Shown here: positions 34,281-41,721 of the stretch, piece by piece | Layout: each line of letters starts with the position of its first letter | Numbering within the stretch: position 1 is the stretch's first letter | Source of the DNA: Thermohalobaculum sp951813525 | GTDB lineage: Bacteria; Pseudomonadota; Alphaproteobacteria; Rhodobacterales; Rhodobacteraceae | Assembly (NCBI GenBank): GCA_951813525.2 | Contig: CATOTJ020000002.1 | Coordinates: forward strand, 1,054,001-1,118,000 | Direction: 5' to 3' | Length of the DNA: 64,000 nt | The notes under the pieces: generated by a model | Told to the model about the DNA's origin: nothing | The model's input: only the letters and a program-made list of their open reading frames with translations | Database searches by the model: none | Translations under genes and position numbers: made by a program

Positions 34281-34925
34281 CTAAAGTCCGATCAGGCCAG
34301 GCAGCGCGGCCATATCCGTGAATGTCTCGGCGCCTTCACCGGCCAGTTTTTCGGCAGATGTCTCGGCTGCGAAACCAAGACATCTGATACCGGCGCCGAC
34401 GGCGCTGCGCACACCGCTGGCACTGTCTTCAACGACGACCGCCTTGAGCGGATCATGCCCCATGGCGTGCGCGACATGGGCATAAAAGCCGGGGTCCGGT
34501 TTGGCGATACCGATGTCATGGGCCGAATAGATGCGCCCCCGGAACAGATCCAATTGACCGGTGCGGCCCAGCGTGATCTCCATCTTGCGCATCGGCCCGT
34601 TCGAGCCGATCGCAATGTCCAGCCCGGCATCTGCGATCCGCTGCGCCGCATCACGCGCACCGGCGATCGCCGTCACTTCACGCCCTAACGCTGCGCACAT
34701 CCGGTCATAAAATCGCTCGACCCAATCCCGAGGCAGTTGTGCGCCAAGCTGAATCGCGCGGTGATAAACGCCGGTCATCGTACCGCCGACGAAAAGCTCG
34801 ATGCACTGTTCGGTCGTCAGCGCCAGGCCGTGCTCGCTCAGGTCCGCGGACAATTCGCGATTGGTGATCGGCTCGCTGTCGACCAGAACACCGTCACAGT
34901 CGAAGATGACCAGAGACGGGATCAT
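34281..34925 (-). CDS. HAD-superfamily phosphatase (CbbY/phosphoglycolate phosphatase-like)
   Basis: This 214-residue HAD enzyme has the nucleophile pair Asp9/Asp11 in FDCDGVLVDSEP, a C1 helical cap, motif II IGSNGP, the lysine motif AKPDPGFY, and acidic VVEDSASGVRSAVGAG. The DSEP and ASGV pattern is like beta-phosphoglucomutase or phosphoglycolate phosphatase. Its ATG overlaps the stop of the CitE-like gene by four bases (ATGA), so it is translationally coupled; its substrate is unknown. Confidence 0.9.
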   Translation of the reverse strand: MIPSLVIFDCDGVLVDSEPITNRELSADLSEHGLALTTEQCIELFVGGTMTGVYHRAIQLGAQLPRDWVERFYDRMCAALGREVTAIAGARDAAQRIADAGLDIAIGSNGPMRKMEITLGRTGQLDLFRGRIYSAHDIGIAKPDPGFYAHVAHAMGHDPLKAVVVEDSASGVRSAVGAGIRCLGFAAETSAEKLAGEGAETFTDMAALPGLIGL

Positions 34926-35797
34926 TCAGCCGTGCCAGCCGCCGCATTGGCCATCGCCAAGGTGCGCCGTGCGGCTTCGACAATGGGATAGTCCACGAAA
35001 TACCCGTCCACCTGGATTGAGGCGCTGCCCGCGGCTTCGGCCTCGGTAAACGCTTCAATAATCCTCTTAGCGCGTGCGACAGCCGCGTCGTCCGGGGTGA
35101 AGACTGCGTTGACCGGCCCGACCTGGGCCGGGTGGATGCACAGCTTTCCCTGAAAGCCCATGGATTTGATCTTGACTGCCGATGCCGTCAATCCGGTCTG
35201 GTCCTGCAGATGAATCCAAACCGTATCGATGGGCGGCGCCAACCCCTCAGCGCGGCTGGCCAACACAATCTCGGCCCGCGCATGATCGCATTCGGTTTCG
35301 GCGACCGTCCAATCCATCGCCATATCGCGGGTGTAATCCCCTGCGCCGAAGCTAAGCCAATTCGTTCGCTGGGCTGCCGCCGCGATAGCCCGCACATTGG
35401 CCACGCCCAACCCGGTTTCAATGATCGGCAGCAGGTCGATGCCGCCAATCGGCAGCCCGCGCTTGCGCTCGATTTCGCCAACCACCCATTCCGCAGTCGC
35501 CAACGCCTCTGGCGTCTCGATCTTGGGCACCACGATGCCGTCAACGCCCGGTGCAACGACAACCTCCAGGTCTTCGAACGCAAAGGCGGTGTCCAATGCG
35601 TTGATACGGATATAACCGCGGCAGCTTCGATCGCCCTGCATCGCCGTAACCACGGCTGCGCGGGTTGCGGGTTTTTCCGCTGCGGCGACTGCGTCCTCCA
35701 GGTCCAGGATGACCGCATCCGCGCCAGCGCCAAAAACCTTCTCGACCTTGCGCGGGTGATTGCCCGGGGCAAACAGAAAGGTGCGGTTGGCTTGCAT
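34922..35797 (-). CDS. HpcH/HpaI (CitE-like) CoA ester lyase
   Basis: The 291-residue TIM-barrel enzyme has the CitE-like motifs ILDLEDAV, YIRINALDT, VPKIETPEALATAE, LLPIIETGLGV and GFQGKLCIHPAQV. Family members cleave citramalyl-, malyl- or beta-hydroxyacyl-CoA esters. The start at 35797 follows AAAGGAT; reading further upstream would overlap the crotonase gene. It lies between a crotonase and a HAD phosphatase in one operon, so hydration followed by CoA-ester cleavage is a reasonable pathway guess. Confidence 0.92.
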   Translation of the reverse strand: MQANRTFLFAPGNHPRKVEKVFGAGADAVILDLEDAVAAAEKPATRAAVVTAMQGDRSCRGYIRINALDTAFAFEDLEVVVAPGVDGIVVPKIETPEALATAEWVVGEIERKRGLPIGGIDLLPIIETGLGVANVRAIAAAAQRTNWLSFGAGDYTRDMAMDWTVAETECDHARAEIVLASRAEGLAPPIDTVWIHLQDQTGLTASAVKIKSMGFQGKLCIHPAQVGPVNAVFTPDDAAVARAKRIIEAFTEAEAAGSASIQVDGYFVDYPIVEAARRTLAMANAAAGTAE

Positions 35798-35801
35798 CGG
35801 G

Positions 35802-36560
35802 CTATCCTTTCGGGCTTGGCATATACTTGGCAGGCTCTCCTGACAGATAGCTGGCAGCAAAGGCTTCGATTGATGCATTGATCCCGGCTTTCTCGTCCGC
35901 CTCCCAGGCCTGCATGACCCGCTTTTGCGCGCGCACGGCGCCCGGGGCACAGGCCAGAATGGCGCTGGTCCACGCGGACAGGGCTTTGTCCAACCCATCG
36001 GCCGGGACCATCTGTTCGACAAAGCCGATATCTCGGTTCTCGACCCCCACGACATCGCGCCCGGTCAACAGCAGTTCCGAGGTTTTACCCCACCCGATCA
36101 GGCGTGGCAGCAGGCAGGCTTGTATGACGGACGGGATGCCGACCCGGACCTCTGGCATGCCCGAAATCAGCGCGTCGTCGGCAAGCCTCATATCGCAGGC
36201 CGCTGCCAATTCCATCGCAGCGCCGTAACACCGGCCCTGCATCACCGCGATAACGGGGACCGGCAGGCGGCGCACAGCGTCGATTGCGTGAAAGAGCGTT
36301 GTGATAAAGGTGCGGGCGCCATCCGCGTCCAGCCCCGCCATCACCTTGACATTGGCCCCGGCGGCGAAAAACCCGCCCGCACCGCGCAGCGTGACCAGCC
36401 GCAGCCCTTCATGCGCTGCCAGTTCCGCCGCCTGCGCCGTCAAGGCCGCGATGACCGCGGGGCCAATGGCGTTGCGCCGTTCGGGATGATCAATCACCAG
36501 ATGGGCAATCGGGCCATCGTCGGTTTCTTCAATCTCGGTTGTGACCGTGCCGCCGTCCAT
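35802..36560 (-). CDS. Enoyl-CoA hydratase/isomerase family protein
   Basis: The 252-residue crotonase has both oxyanion-hole blocks, LRGAGGFFAAGANVKVM and MQGRCYGAAMELAAACDMRL, and a trimerisation tail. It would hydrate or isomerise an enoyl-CoA. The CitE-like gene begins four bases after its stop, so it is the first gene of the crotonase-lyase-HAD-amidohydrolase operon. Confidence 0.9.
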   Translation of the reverse strand: MDGGTVTTEIEETDDGPIAHLVIDHPERRNAIGPAVIAALTAQAAELAAHEGLRLVTLRGAGGFFAAGANVKVMAGLDADGARTFITTLFHAIDAVRRLPVPVIAVMQGRCYGAAMELAAACDMRLADDALISGMPEVRVGIPSVIQACLLPRLIGWGKTSELLLTGRDVVGVENRDIGFVEQMVPADGLDKALSAWTSAILACAPGAVRAQKRVMQAWEADEKAGINASIEAFAASYLSGEPAKYMPSPKG

Positions 36561-36670
36561 GCGTTGTCTCCCTCGCGGTACCTGTCGCCGCGCCGACCTT
36601 CATCCCGCAGGAAGCCTGACCGGACAAGGGCAGAGATGCACATCCAGAGATATGGGGGCAGGATAACGCT

Positions 36671-36692
36671 CCCGATCACACAGCTGATCGGG
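36671..36692 (-). terminator. Hairpin after the Tae4-like gene
   Basis: An eight-base-pair stem CCCGATCA / TGATCGGG with a six-base loop lies 20 bases after the stop of the minus-strand amidase gene. No T-run follows. It may terminate or stabilise that transcript. Confidence 0.45.
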
Positions 36693-36711
36693 CAACTGGT
36701 CCGAGATTGGA

Positions 36712-37656
36712 TCAGGCCCCGGACAATGCCAGGAAATGGACCTCAGTTGCTTTGCGGAAAAAGTGCAAACGGTCGCCAATCTCCTGATGGCTGCGTTCGT
36801 CCGGAGCGTTATAGGCCAGTAAGTCGTTCATCGTTGCCTGTCCGTCCCAATAATCAATGTGATCACCGCGCCCGCCATTGCGGCGGCTGGCGAGATCTTT
36901 GAAGAACACGATGCCCTGACGGCTGGCGCAGCGCTCGGCAATCTGGCGCCATGTCGGCGCGCCGCGCCCGGATTTGCGATAGCGCACGAACTGCCAGAAT
37001 GTCGTCAGGTGATCGAACAGCCGCTGCGCACCGGCGTTATGCGGGACATCGACGCCGCAGGTTCCGCCGCCCCGATGGGTAAAGCGCAGCGCCGGGTTGG
37101 TGAAATGAAATCCGATATCGCACCGCATCAACGCGACGCTCATCCGGATCGCGCATTGATGGGTGATGTCGCGGTCGCACGGTTTTCCGGGCCGGTCGAG
37201 GTCGCGAAACAATTGATATTCGGCGTATAGATCAGTCGGATTCGGCAACCGTGGCGGGCCCGACGACCGGCGGGTGGTCGTCGGCGTTTCGGCGGGGGGC
37301 GTTCCCTGCGCTGCCCCGGGCGACAGGTTGACCGAAACCGGGTGATGCGGGGCCTGACGGTCCAGTTCTTGCCAGGTCTGGCGTCCTGCGGTGCCATCGG
37401 CATTTGCGTTTTGGTCGGTCAGTCCACGCATGACTTGAAAGCGCTTTACCCCTTCATGGGTCTCGCCGCCGAATTGGCCATCCAACACGCCGTTGACAAT
37501 CGACCGGCGCATCGTTGCGGCGCCCACCCCGATCAAAGCCTGTTGCAGTATCCTGACGGCATCCTGATCGGGTTCGCCGCGCGCCATTGGCGGAGCATTG
37601 CGCGCCGCGCGCCGGATGCGCTCGTTTCCCGCGAAAAGCGGATTGGTCAACGTCAT
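36712..37656 (-). CDS. Peptidoglycan-binding domain fused to a Tae4-like amidase
   Basis: The 314-residue protein has an N-terminal peptidoglycan-binding repeat (residues 33-98; LQQALIGVG, GVLDGQFGGETHEGVKRFQ), a Pro/Thr linker (105-140) and a C-terminal domain resembling T6SS amidase effector Tae4: catalytic Cys168 in QCAIRMSVAL and His266 in GDHIDYWDG, with Asp268 nearby. Tae4 enzymes cut the peptide stems of peptidoglycan. There is no signal peptide. No Tai4-type immunity gene or T6SS gene is in the window. The start follows ACAGGAA. It could be an orphan effector or a cell-wall enzyme of the host itself. Confidence 0.75.
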   Translation of the reverse strand: MTLTNPLFAGNERIRRAARNAPPMARGEPDQDAVRILQQALIGVGAATMRRSIVNGVLDGQFGGETHEGVKRFQVMRGLTDQNANADGTAGRQTWQELDRQAPHHPVSVNLSPGAAQGTPPAETPTTTRRSSGPPRLPNPTDLYAEYQLFRDLDRPGKPCDRDITHQCAIRMSVALMRCDIGFHFTNPALRFTHRGGGTCGVDVPHNAGAQRLFDHLTTFWQFVRYRKSGRGAPTWRQIAERCASRQGIVFFKDLASRRNGGRGDHIDYWDGQATMNDLLAYNAPDERSHQEIGDRLHFFRKATEVHFLALSGA

Positions 37657-37737
37657 CGCAAATTCCTGTCAGATCGAATCAATGGCTGAAGTTTACCACA
37701 ACGTCACTGTCGATCTGTGGTGTATGTTACGTGGACG

Positions 37738-38718
37738 TCAATTAGGGCCGGCCCCAACGAAAACGATGTTTTCGGGCGCCTCACCTCGTTCGATGCGCAC
37801 GCATTGCGCGGCGACAAAACGCCAACGCCGGTCGTGCATCTCTTCGGTCGTCGCAGATCGGTGCGGCGTTACAATAACATTGTCCAGATCCTGGAACGGC
37901 CGATTGCAGGGCCAGGCGTCGCCGCCGTAATTGTACCAGGTATCGATCACCGCACCGCCAATACGCCGCGCGGCCAACGCCTCGTAAAGCGCATCCTCGT
38001 CAATGATCTTGCCACGGGCGACGTTGATGATGACACCGCCCGGTTTCATGGCGGCCAGCCGACCGGCATCGATCATGCCGATTGTCTCGTCGTTCATATC
38101 GCAGGCGATTAACACATAGTCGGATTGCCCCATCAGATCGTCGAGCCGGTCAGGCTGACCCAGCCAATCCAGTTCGGGCGCGCAGTGGCGGGCGGATCTG
38201 CGGATCCCGATGACATTCATGCCGAAGGCCCGCGCCCGCACCGCCGTCTCGTGCCCGATATGACCATATCCGACGATGCCCAGCGTCTTCCCACGGATTT
38301 CGCCATGGCTGGGCGCTGTTCCGGTCGGATGCCCGCCCCAACCGCTGCTGCGGAACTCGCGATCCAGATCGCCGATGCGGATCTGCCAGTCCAGCATCGC
38401 CAACAGAGTGTACTCGGCAATTGCCGTTTCATGCTCGAACGTGTTGGCGACCGGAACACCTGTGGGAATTTTTTCGGGCGCGGTGAAATCAAAGCCGGTC
38501 CACGGGATCTGGAACAATTTCAGCTTGGGCACGCCCGGCCACGGTGTCGGGATGCTGCCGCCGACGATCACGTCTGCCTCGGCCGCCAATGCAGCGAATT
38601 GATCCGGCTGGTGCTGTTTTGGATCCCACAAAGCGACGTCCCAGCCCGTGGGCGCGTGCTTGCGCATCAGGTCGATCTTGTTCGCGGCGATGGCGCCTTG
38701 GATCAGAACGGTGGGCAT
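37738..38718 (-). CDS. D-2-hydroxyacid dehydrogenase (NAD-dependent)
   Basis: This 326-residue enzyme has the family's Rossmann motif GIVGYGHIGHETAVRARAFG, the arginine segment VINVARGKIIDEDAL, and the catalytic histidine in VTPHRSATTEE. Members reduce 2-oxo acids such as glyoxylate or hydroxypyruvate. The start at 38718 follows GGAGAGA by six bases; an upstream in-frame start would run into the divergent region. It is a single gene divergent from the SDR gene. Confidence 0.9.
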   Translation of the reverse strand: MPTVLIQGAIAANKIDLMRKHAPTGWDVALWDPKQHQPDQFAALAAEADVIVGGSIPTPWPGVPKLKLFQIPWTGFDFTAPEKIPTGVPVANTFEHETAIAEYTLLAMLDWQIRIGDLDREFRSSGWGGHPTGTAPSHGEIRGKTLGIVGYGHIGHETAVRARAFGMNVIGIRRSARHCAPELDWLGQPDRLDDLMGQSDYVLIACDMNDETIGMIDAGRLAAMKPGGVIINVARGKIIDEDALYEALAARRIGGAVIDTWYNYGGDAWPCNRPFQDLDNVIVTPHRSATTEEMHDRRWRFVAAQCVRIERGEAPENIVFVGAGPN

Positions 38719-38885
38719 CGGGTCTCTCCGGCTGGTATCGGTTTGCGCCTTGGTTATCGGCCCTGCCCGGGTCTGAAAAGCGTAATCGCCGCGACGCGCA
38801 ATCTCTTGCAATTCATCACGCGGTCTCTCTTCCACTGCACCGCGTTCCCCACTAGCATCCCAGCGAAATCGACAACGGGGCGTTC

Positions 38886-39632
38886 ATGACGAAATCCATC
38901 CTCATCACCGGCGCGGGTTCGGGCGTTGGCCGGGCCACGGCGCTGGCCTTTCTCAATGCCGGGTGGGGTGTGTCTCTGCTCGGTCGGCGCGCGGCGGCGC
39001 TGGACGAGACGGTCACAATGGCCAAGACCGGGGAAAGCGCGCTGGCACTGCCCACCGATGTAACCGATGCTGACGCGGTCGAGGCGGCCTTTAATGCCCA
39101 TACCGACCGGTTCGGCCGGATCGATGCGCTGTTCAACAATGCCGGATCGGGATCGCCCCCTGCCACCATCGACGAAACCCCGGTCGAGACCTGGAAAATG
39201 GTGGTCGATGTCAATCTGACCGCCGCATTCCTGTGTGCCCGGGCCGCCTTTGGCCGGATGCGCGCGCAAAGCCCGCAGGGCGGGCGCATCGTCAACAACG
39301 GATCGATATCCGCCCATGTGCCGCGGCCGGGTTCTGCACCCTATACCGCCACCAAACACGCGATCACGGGGTTGACCCGGACCATTTCCCTGGACGGGCG
39401 CCCGTTCGATATTGCCTGCGGTCAAATTGATATCGGCAATGCCGAGACGCCCATGACCGAGCGAATGGCCAAAGGCGTGCCGCAGGCAGATGGATCGACG
39501 GCGGTCGAGGATCGCATGGATGTCGATCATGTTGGGCAGGCCGTTTTGCAGATGGCCGAACTGCCGCTGCAAAGCAACGTGCAGTTCATGACGATCATGG
39601 CGACCAAGATGCCATTTGTCGGACGAGGATGA
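38886..39632 (+). CDS. Short-chain dehydrogenase/reductase
   Basis: The 248-residue SDR has the cofactor motif ITGAGSGVGRATALAF, FNNAGSG, the catalytic Ser region NGSISAH and the YTATKHA Tyr-x-x-x-Lys pair. The oxidised or reduced substrate is unknown. It diverges from the D-2-hydroxyacid dehydrogenase gene and precedes a VOC-family gene by about 70 bases on the same strand. Confidence 0.92.
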   Translation: MTKSILITGAGSGVGRATALAFLNAGWGVSLLGRRAAALDETVTMAKTGESALALPTDVTDADAVEAAFNAHTDRFGRIDALFNNAGSGSPPATIDETPVETWKMVVDVNLTAAFLCARAAFGRMRAQSPQGGRIVNNGSISAHVPRPGSAPYTATKHAITGLTRTISLDGRPFDIACGQIDIGNAETPMTERMAKGVPQADGSTAVEDRMDVDHVGQAVLQMAELPLQSNVQFMTIMATKMPFVGRG

Positions 39633-39703
39633 TCGCGCCCGGCCAGGATGGGGCTGTGCCCCGCCACGACCAATCCAATCAACCAGCCACAAAGGAGACC
39701 GGC

Positions 39704-40075
39704 ATGATCGGTTATGTAACCATCGGTGTGAACGATATGGAGAAGGCCAAGAGCTTCTATTCCGAGCTCTTTTCCGATCAGGGCGCAAAAGTCGTGATCG
39801 ATGCCGGACGGATTGCAATGATCGGCACCGGCCCGGGCCAACCGATGATCGCGGTTTGCGAGCCATATGACAAAGGCGACCCTGCGCCGGGCAACGGCAA
39901 CATGTTGGCCTTTCCAGCATCTACAAAGGAAGCCGCGGACCAGATGTATCAGAAAGCCATCTCGCTGGGTGCCAGCGATGAAGGCGAACCGGGCCAACGT
40001 GTTCCCGACCGGTTTTATGGCGCCTATGTCCGCGACCCCGATGGCAACAAGCTCTGCTTTTTTGTCTTTGGCTGA
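39704..40075 (+). CDS. VOC (glyoxalase) family protein
   Basis: The 123-residue protein has the paired-repeat VOC fold: MIGYVTIGVNDMEKAKSFYSE at the N-terminus and YVRDPDGNKLCFFVF at the C-terminus. It is probably a metal-dependent lyase or dioxygenase of unknown substrate. AAGGAG lies eight bases before the ATG at 39704; an in-frame ATG at 39629 overlaps the SDR gene and adds unrelated residues. It is unlike the VOC protein inside the nuo operon. Confidence 0.88.
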   Translation: MIGYVTIGVNDMEKAKSFYSELFSDQGAKVVIDAGRIAMIGTGPGQPMIAVCEPYDKGDPAPGNGNMLAFPASTKEAADQMYQKAISLGASDEGEPGQRVPDRFYGAYVRDPDGNKLCFFVFG

Positions 40076-40220
40076 ACGCAGTCGCGCGGGCGGAGGTTGC
40101 CGAAAGCGGTGGCTTCCCCCGATCTGATCGCCCAGTGAATGGCGGTGACAAGTCCCGCGCTATTTGGCCAGGTTGTAGCGGCCAGGCCCGAACTCTGGGG
40201 TCGGTGCCGCTCTGCCTGTC

Positions 40221-41585
40221 CTATTCGCTGTAGAACTCGGATTTTGCGCCCAGATATCCGTCCCAAGCAAACCAATAGGCTATGTGCCCGGCCACCCGCG
40301 GCGCAGTGGCGCCATCCGGTCCGGTCAACGCATCTTCGGTTACCGACCATCCCTTGCCATCTGCCTGCAATCCGCCCGCGCCGTCGTCCGTAAACTGCAA
40401 CGCGCCGCGGTCATACGCCCGCACAGTGCGCCCGGTCTGATCGCCGATCAAAACGACGTTCAGATCGCCGATCCGGTCATTGATCACCCGGCCACCTGTA
40501 AACGCAGCAATTGGCCATGCTTTTGCGCCGCCAAAGGTCCGGATGCCGAAGACGTAGTCCTTTTGCTTCAGACGTGTCTGATCCGTAACCGTCGGAAACA
40601 TCAGATCCGGGCTGGCGAAATAGTCCTTATAGACAACGCCGGACCCGTAATCGCGGCCGTATCCGGTCTTCACTGACAGCACTTTTGTTGCCGGATTTCG
40701 CGCTTTCCAGGCGCCCCATGGCTCGATGACCACGGGCCGTTGCTTCAATTCAATCCCGCTGTCGACGAGCGGTCCCATCACCGGGCGCCCGGTAAACTGG
40801 TTCCAAAGCGAGTGTGTCTCACGATCGAACATCAACTTGTTCGACCGGTACAAAAACCCTGACGAGCCGAAGATCAGTGGTGCCGTCCGCCCGACATCTG
40901 TTTCGAACAGGATCCCGGACCCGCACAGCGTACAATAGGCCAGTGCGACAGGAACGCCGCCGATCACCTCGTTGAACATCTCGTGCCAACCCATGATCCG
41001 CAGCGGATAGGCGCGCGCATCGCCGTTGATCGAAACGCCGAAAACCAGATCGTCGTCCTTCATATATGTGGCATCGCCCGGATCGATCAGATTGGGATTG
41101 TCCAGCGAGGGGATGCCGTCCTTACGAACACCGCCCCAGGTAATTTCCTCGATCCGGATCTTCATCCTGTCGCGATCCAGATAACCATCGTTCAGAAAGA
41201 TCTCGAAATTCGGATCAATGCGCAGGAACAACGTCTTTTTCAGCGCAGCATAGCCTGCGTAGGGAACCACCTGGTCATGGGTCTCTTGCCACAACATCCA
41301 ATCGTGCCAGTCCTTACGCCCGGTCTCGCCCGTTATCTGCGCCAGCACTTCAGCGACCTGATCGTTGAAATGCGGCGTATACCGAAGGGCGAAGATAAGA
41401 CCTGGCGCCAGATCGCTGCCGCCGCGTGCGCGCAGGGCCTGCAATGCATCGTTGAATTCGGCTCGGTTGCCGAAGATCAAGCGGTCAAATGCCCGCGCAA
41501 TATCGGGTTCTGCCGCCAGGGCAGGCCAGGCTCCGGCCGCTGCGGCTCCGCCAGCGGCCCTCAGGAATTTACGTCTGTCCATCAT
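40221..41585 (-). CDS. Tat-exported DUF3179 protein
   Basis: The 454-residue protein begins with a twin-arginine signal (RRKFLRAAGG then AAAAGAWPALAAE) and carries the DUF3179 region, recognisable by DDLVFGVSINGDARAYPLRI, GWHEMFNEVIGGVPVALAYC, CTLCGSG and WPIAAFTGG. The function is unknown; Tat export of a folded protein with a CTLCGS motif hints at a cofactor or metal. The start is one of two ATGs near 41585, with GAGG six bases upstream. It is 136 bases downstream of the caspase-family gene on the same strand. Confidence 0.85.
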   Translation of the reverse strand: MMDRRKFLRAAGGAAAAGAWPALAAEPDIARAFDRLIFGNRAEFNDALQALRARGGSDLAPGLIFALRYTPHFNDQVAEVLAQITGETGRKDWHDWMLWQETHDQVVPYAGYAALKKTLFLRIDPNFEIFLNDGYLDRDRMKIRIEEITWGGVRKDGIPSLDNPNLIDPGDATYMKDDDLVFGVSINGDARAYPLRIMGWHEMFNEVIGGVPVALAYCTLCGSGILFETDVGRTAPLIFGSSGFLYRSNKLMFDRETHSLWNQFTGRPVMGPLVDSGIELKQRPVVIEPWGAWKARNPATKVLSVKTGYGRDYGSGVVYKDYFASPDLMFPTVTDQTRLKQKDYVFGIRTFGGAKAWPIAAFTGGRVINDRIGDLNVVLIGDQTGRTVRAYDRGALQFTDDGAGGLQADGKGWSVTEDALTGPDGATAPRVAGHIAYWFAWDGYLGAKSEFYSE

Positions 41586-41721
41586 CGCATGCCTCATCTG
41601 TTCACCGGCAATCTGAGGCGCCAGCCGATCAACTGCAAATGAACGTCCGGTGAGACGGCAGTAACAAAGAGGGCCTATGAACGCTGCAGGAAACGCCAGC
41701 AGGCGCTCGCAACGATTAAGC

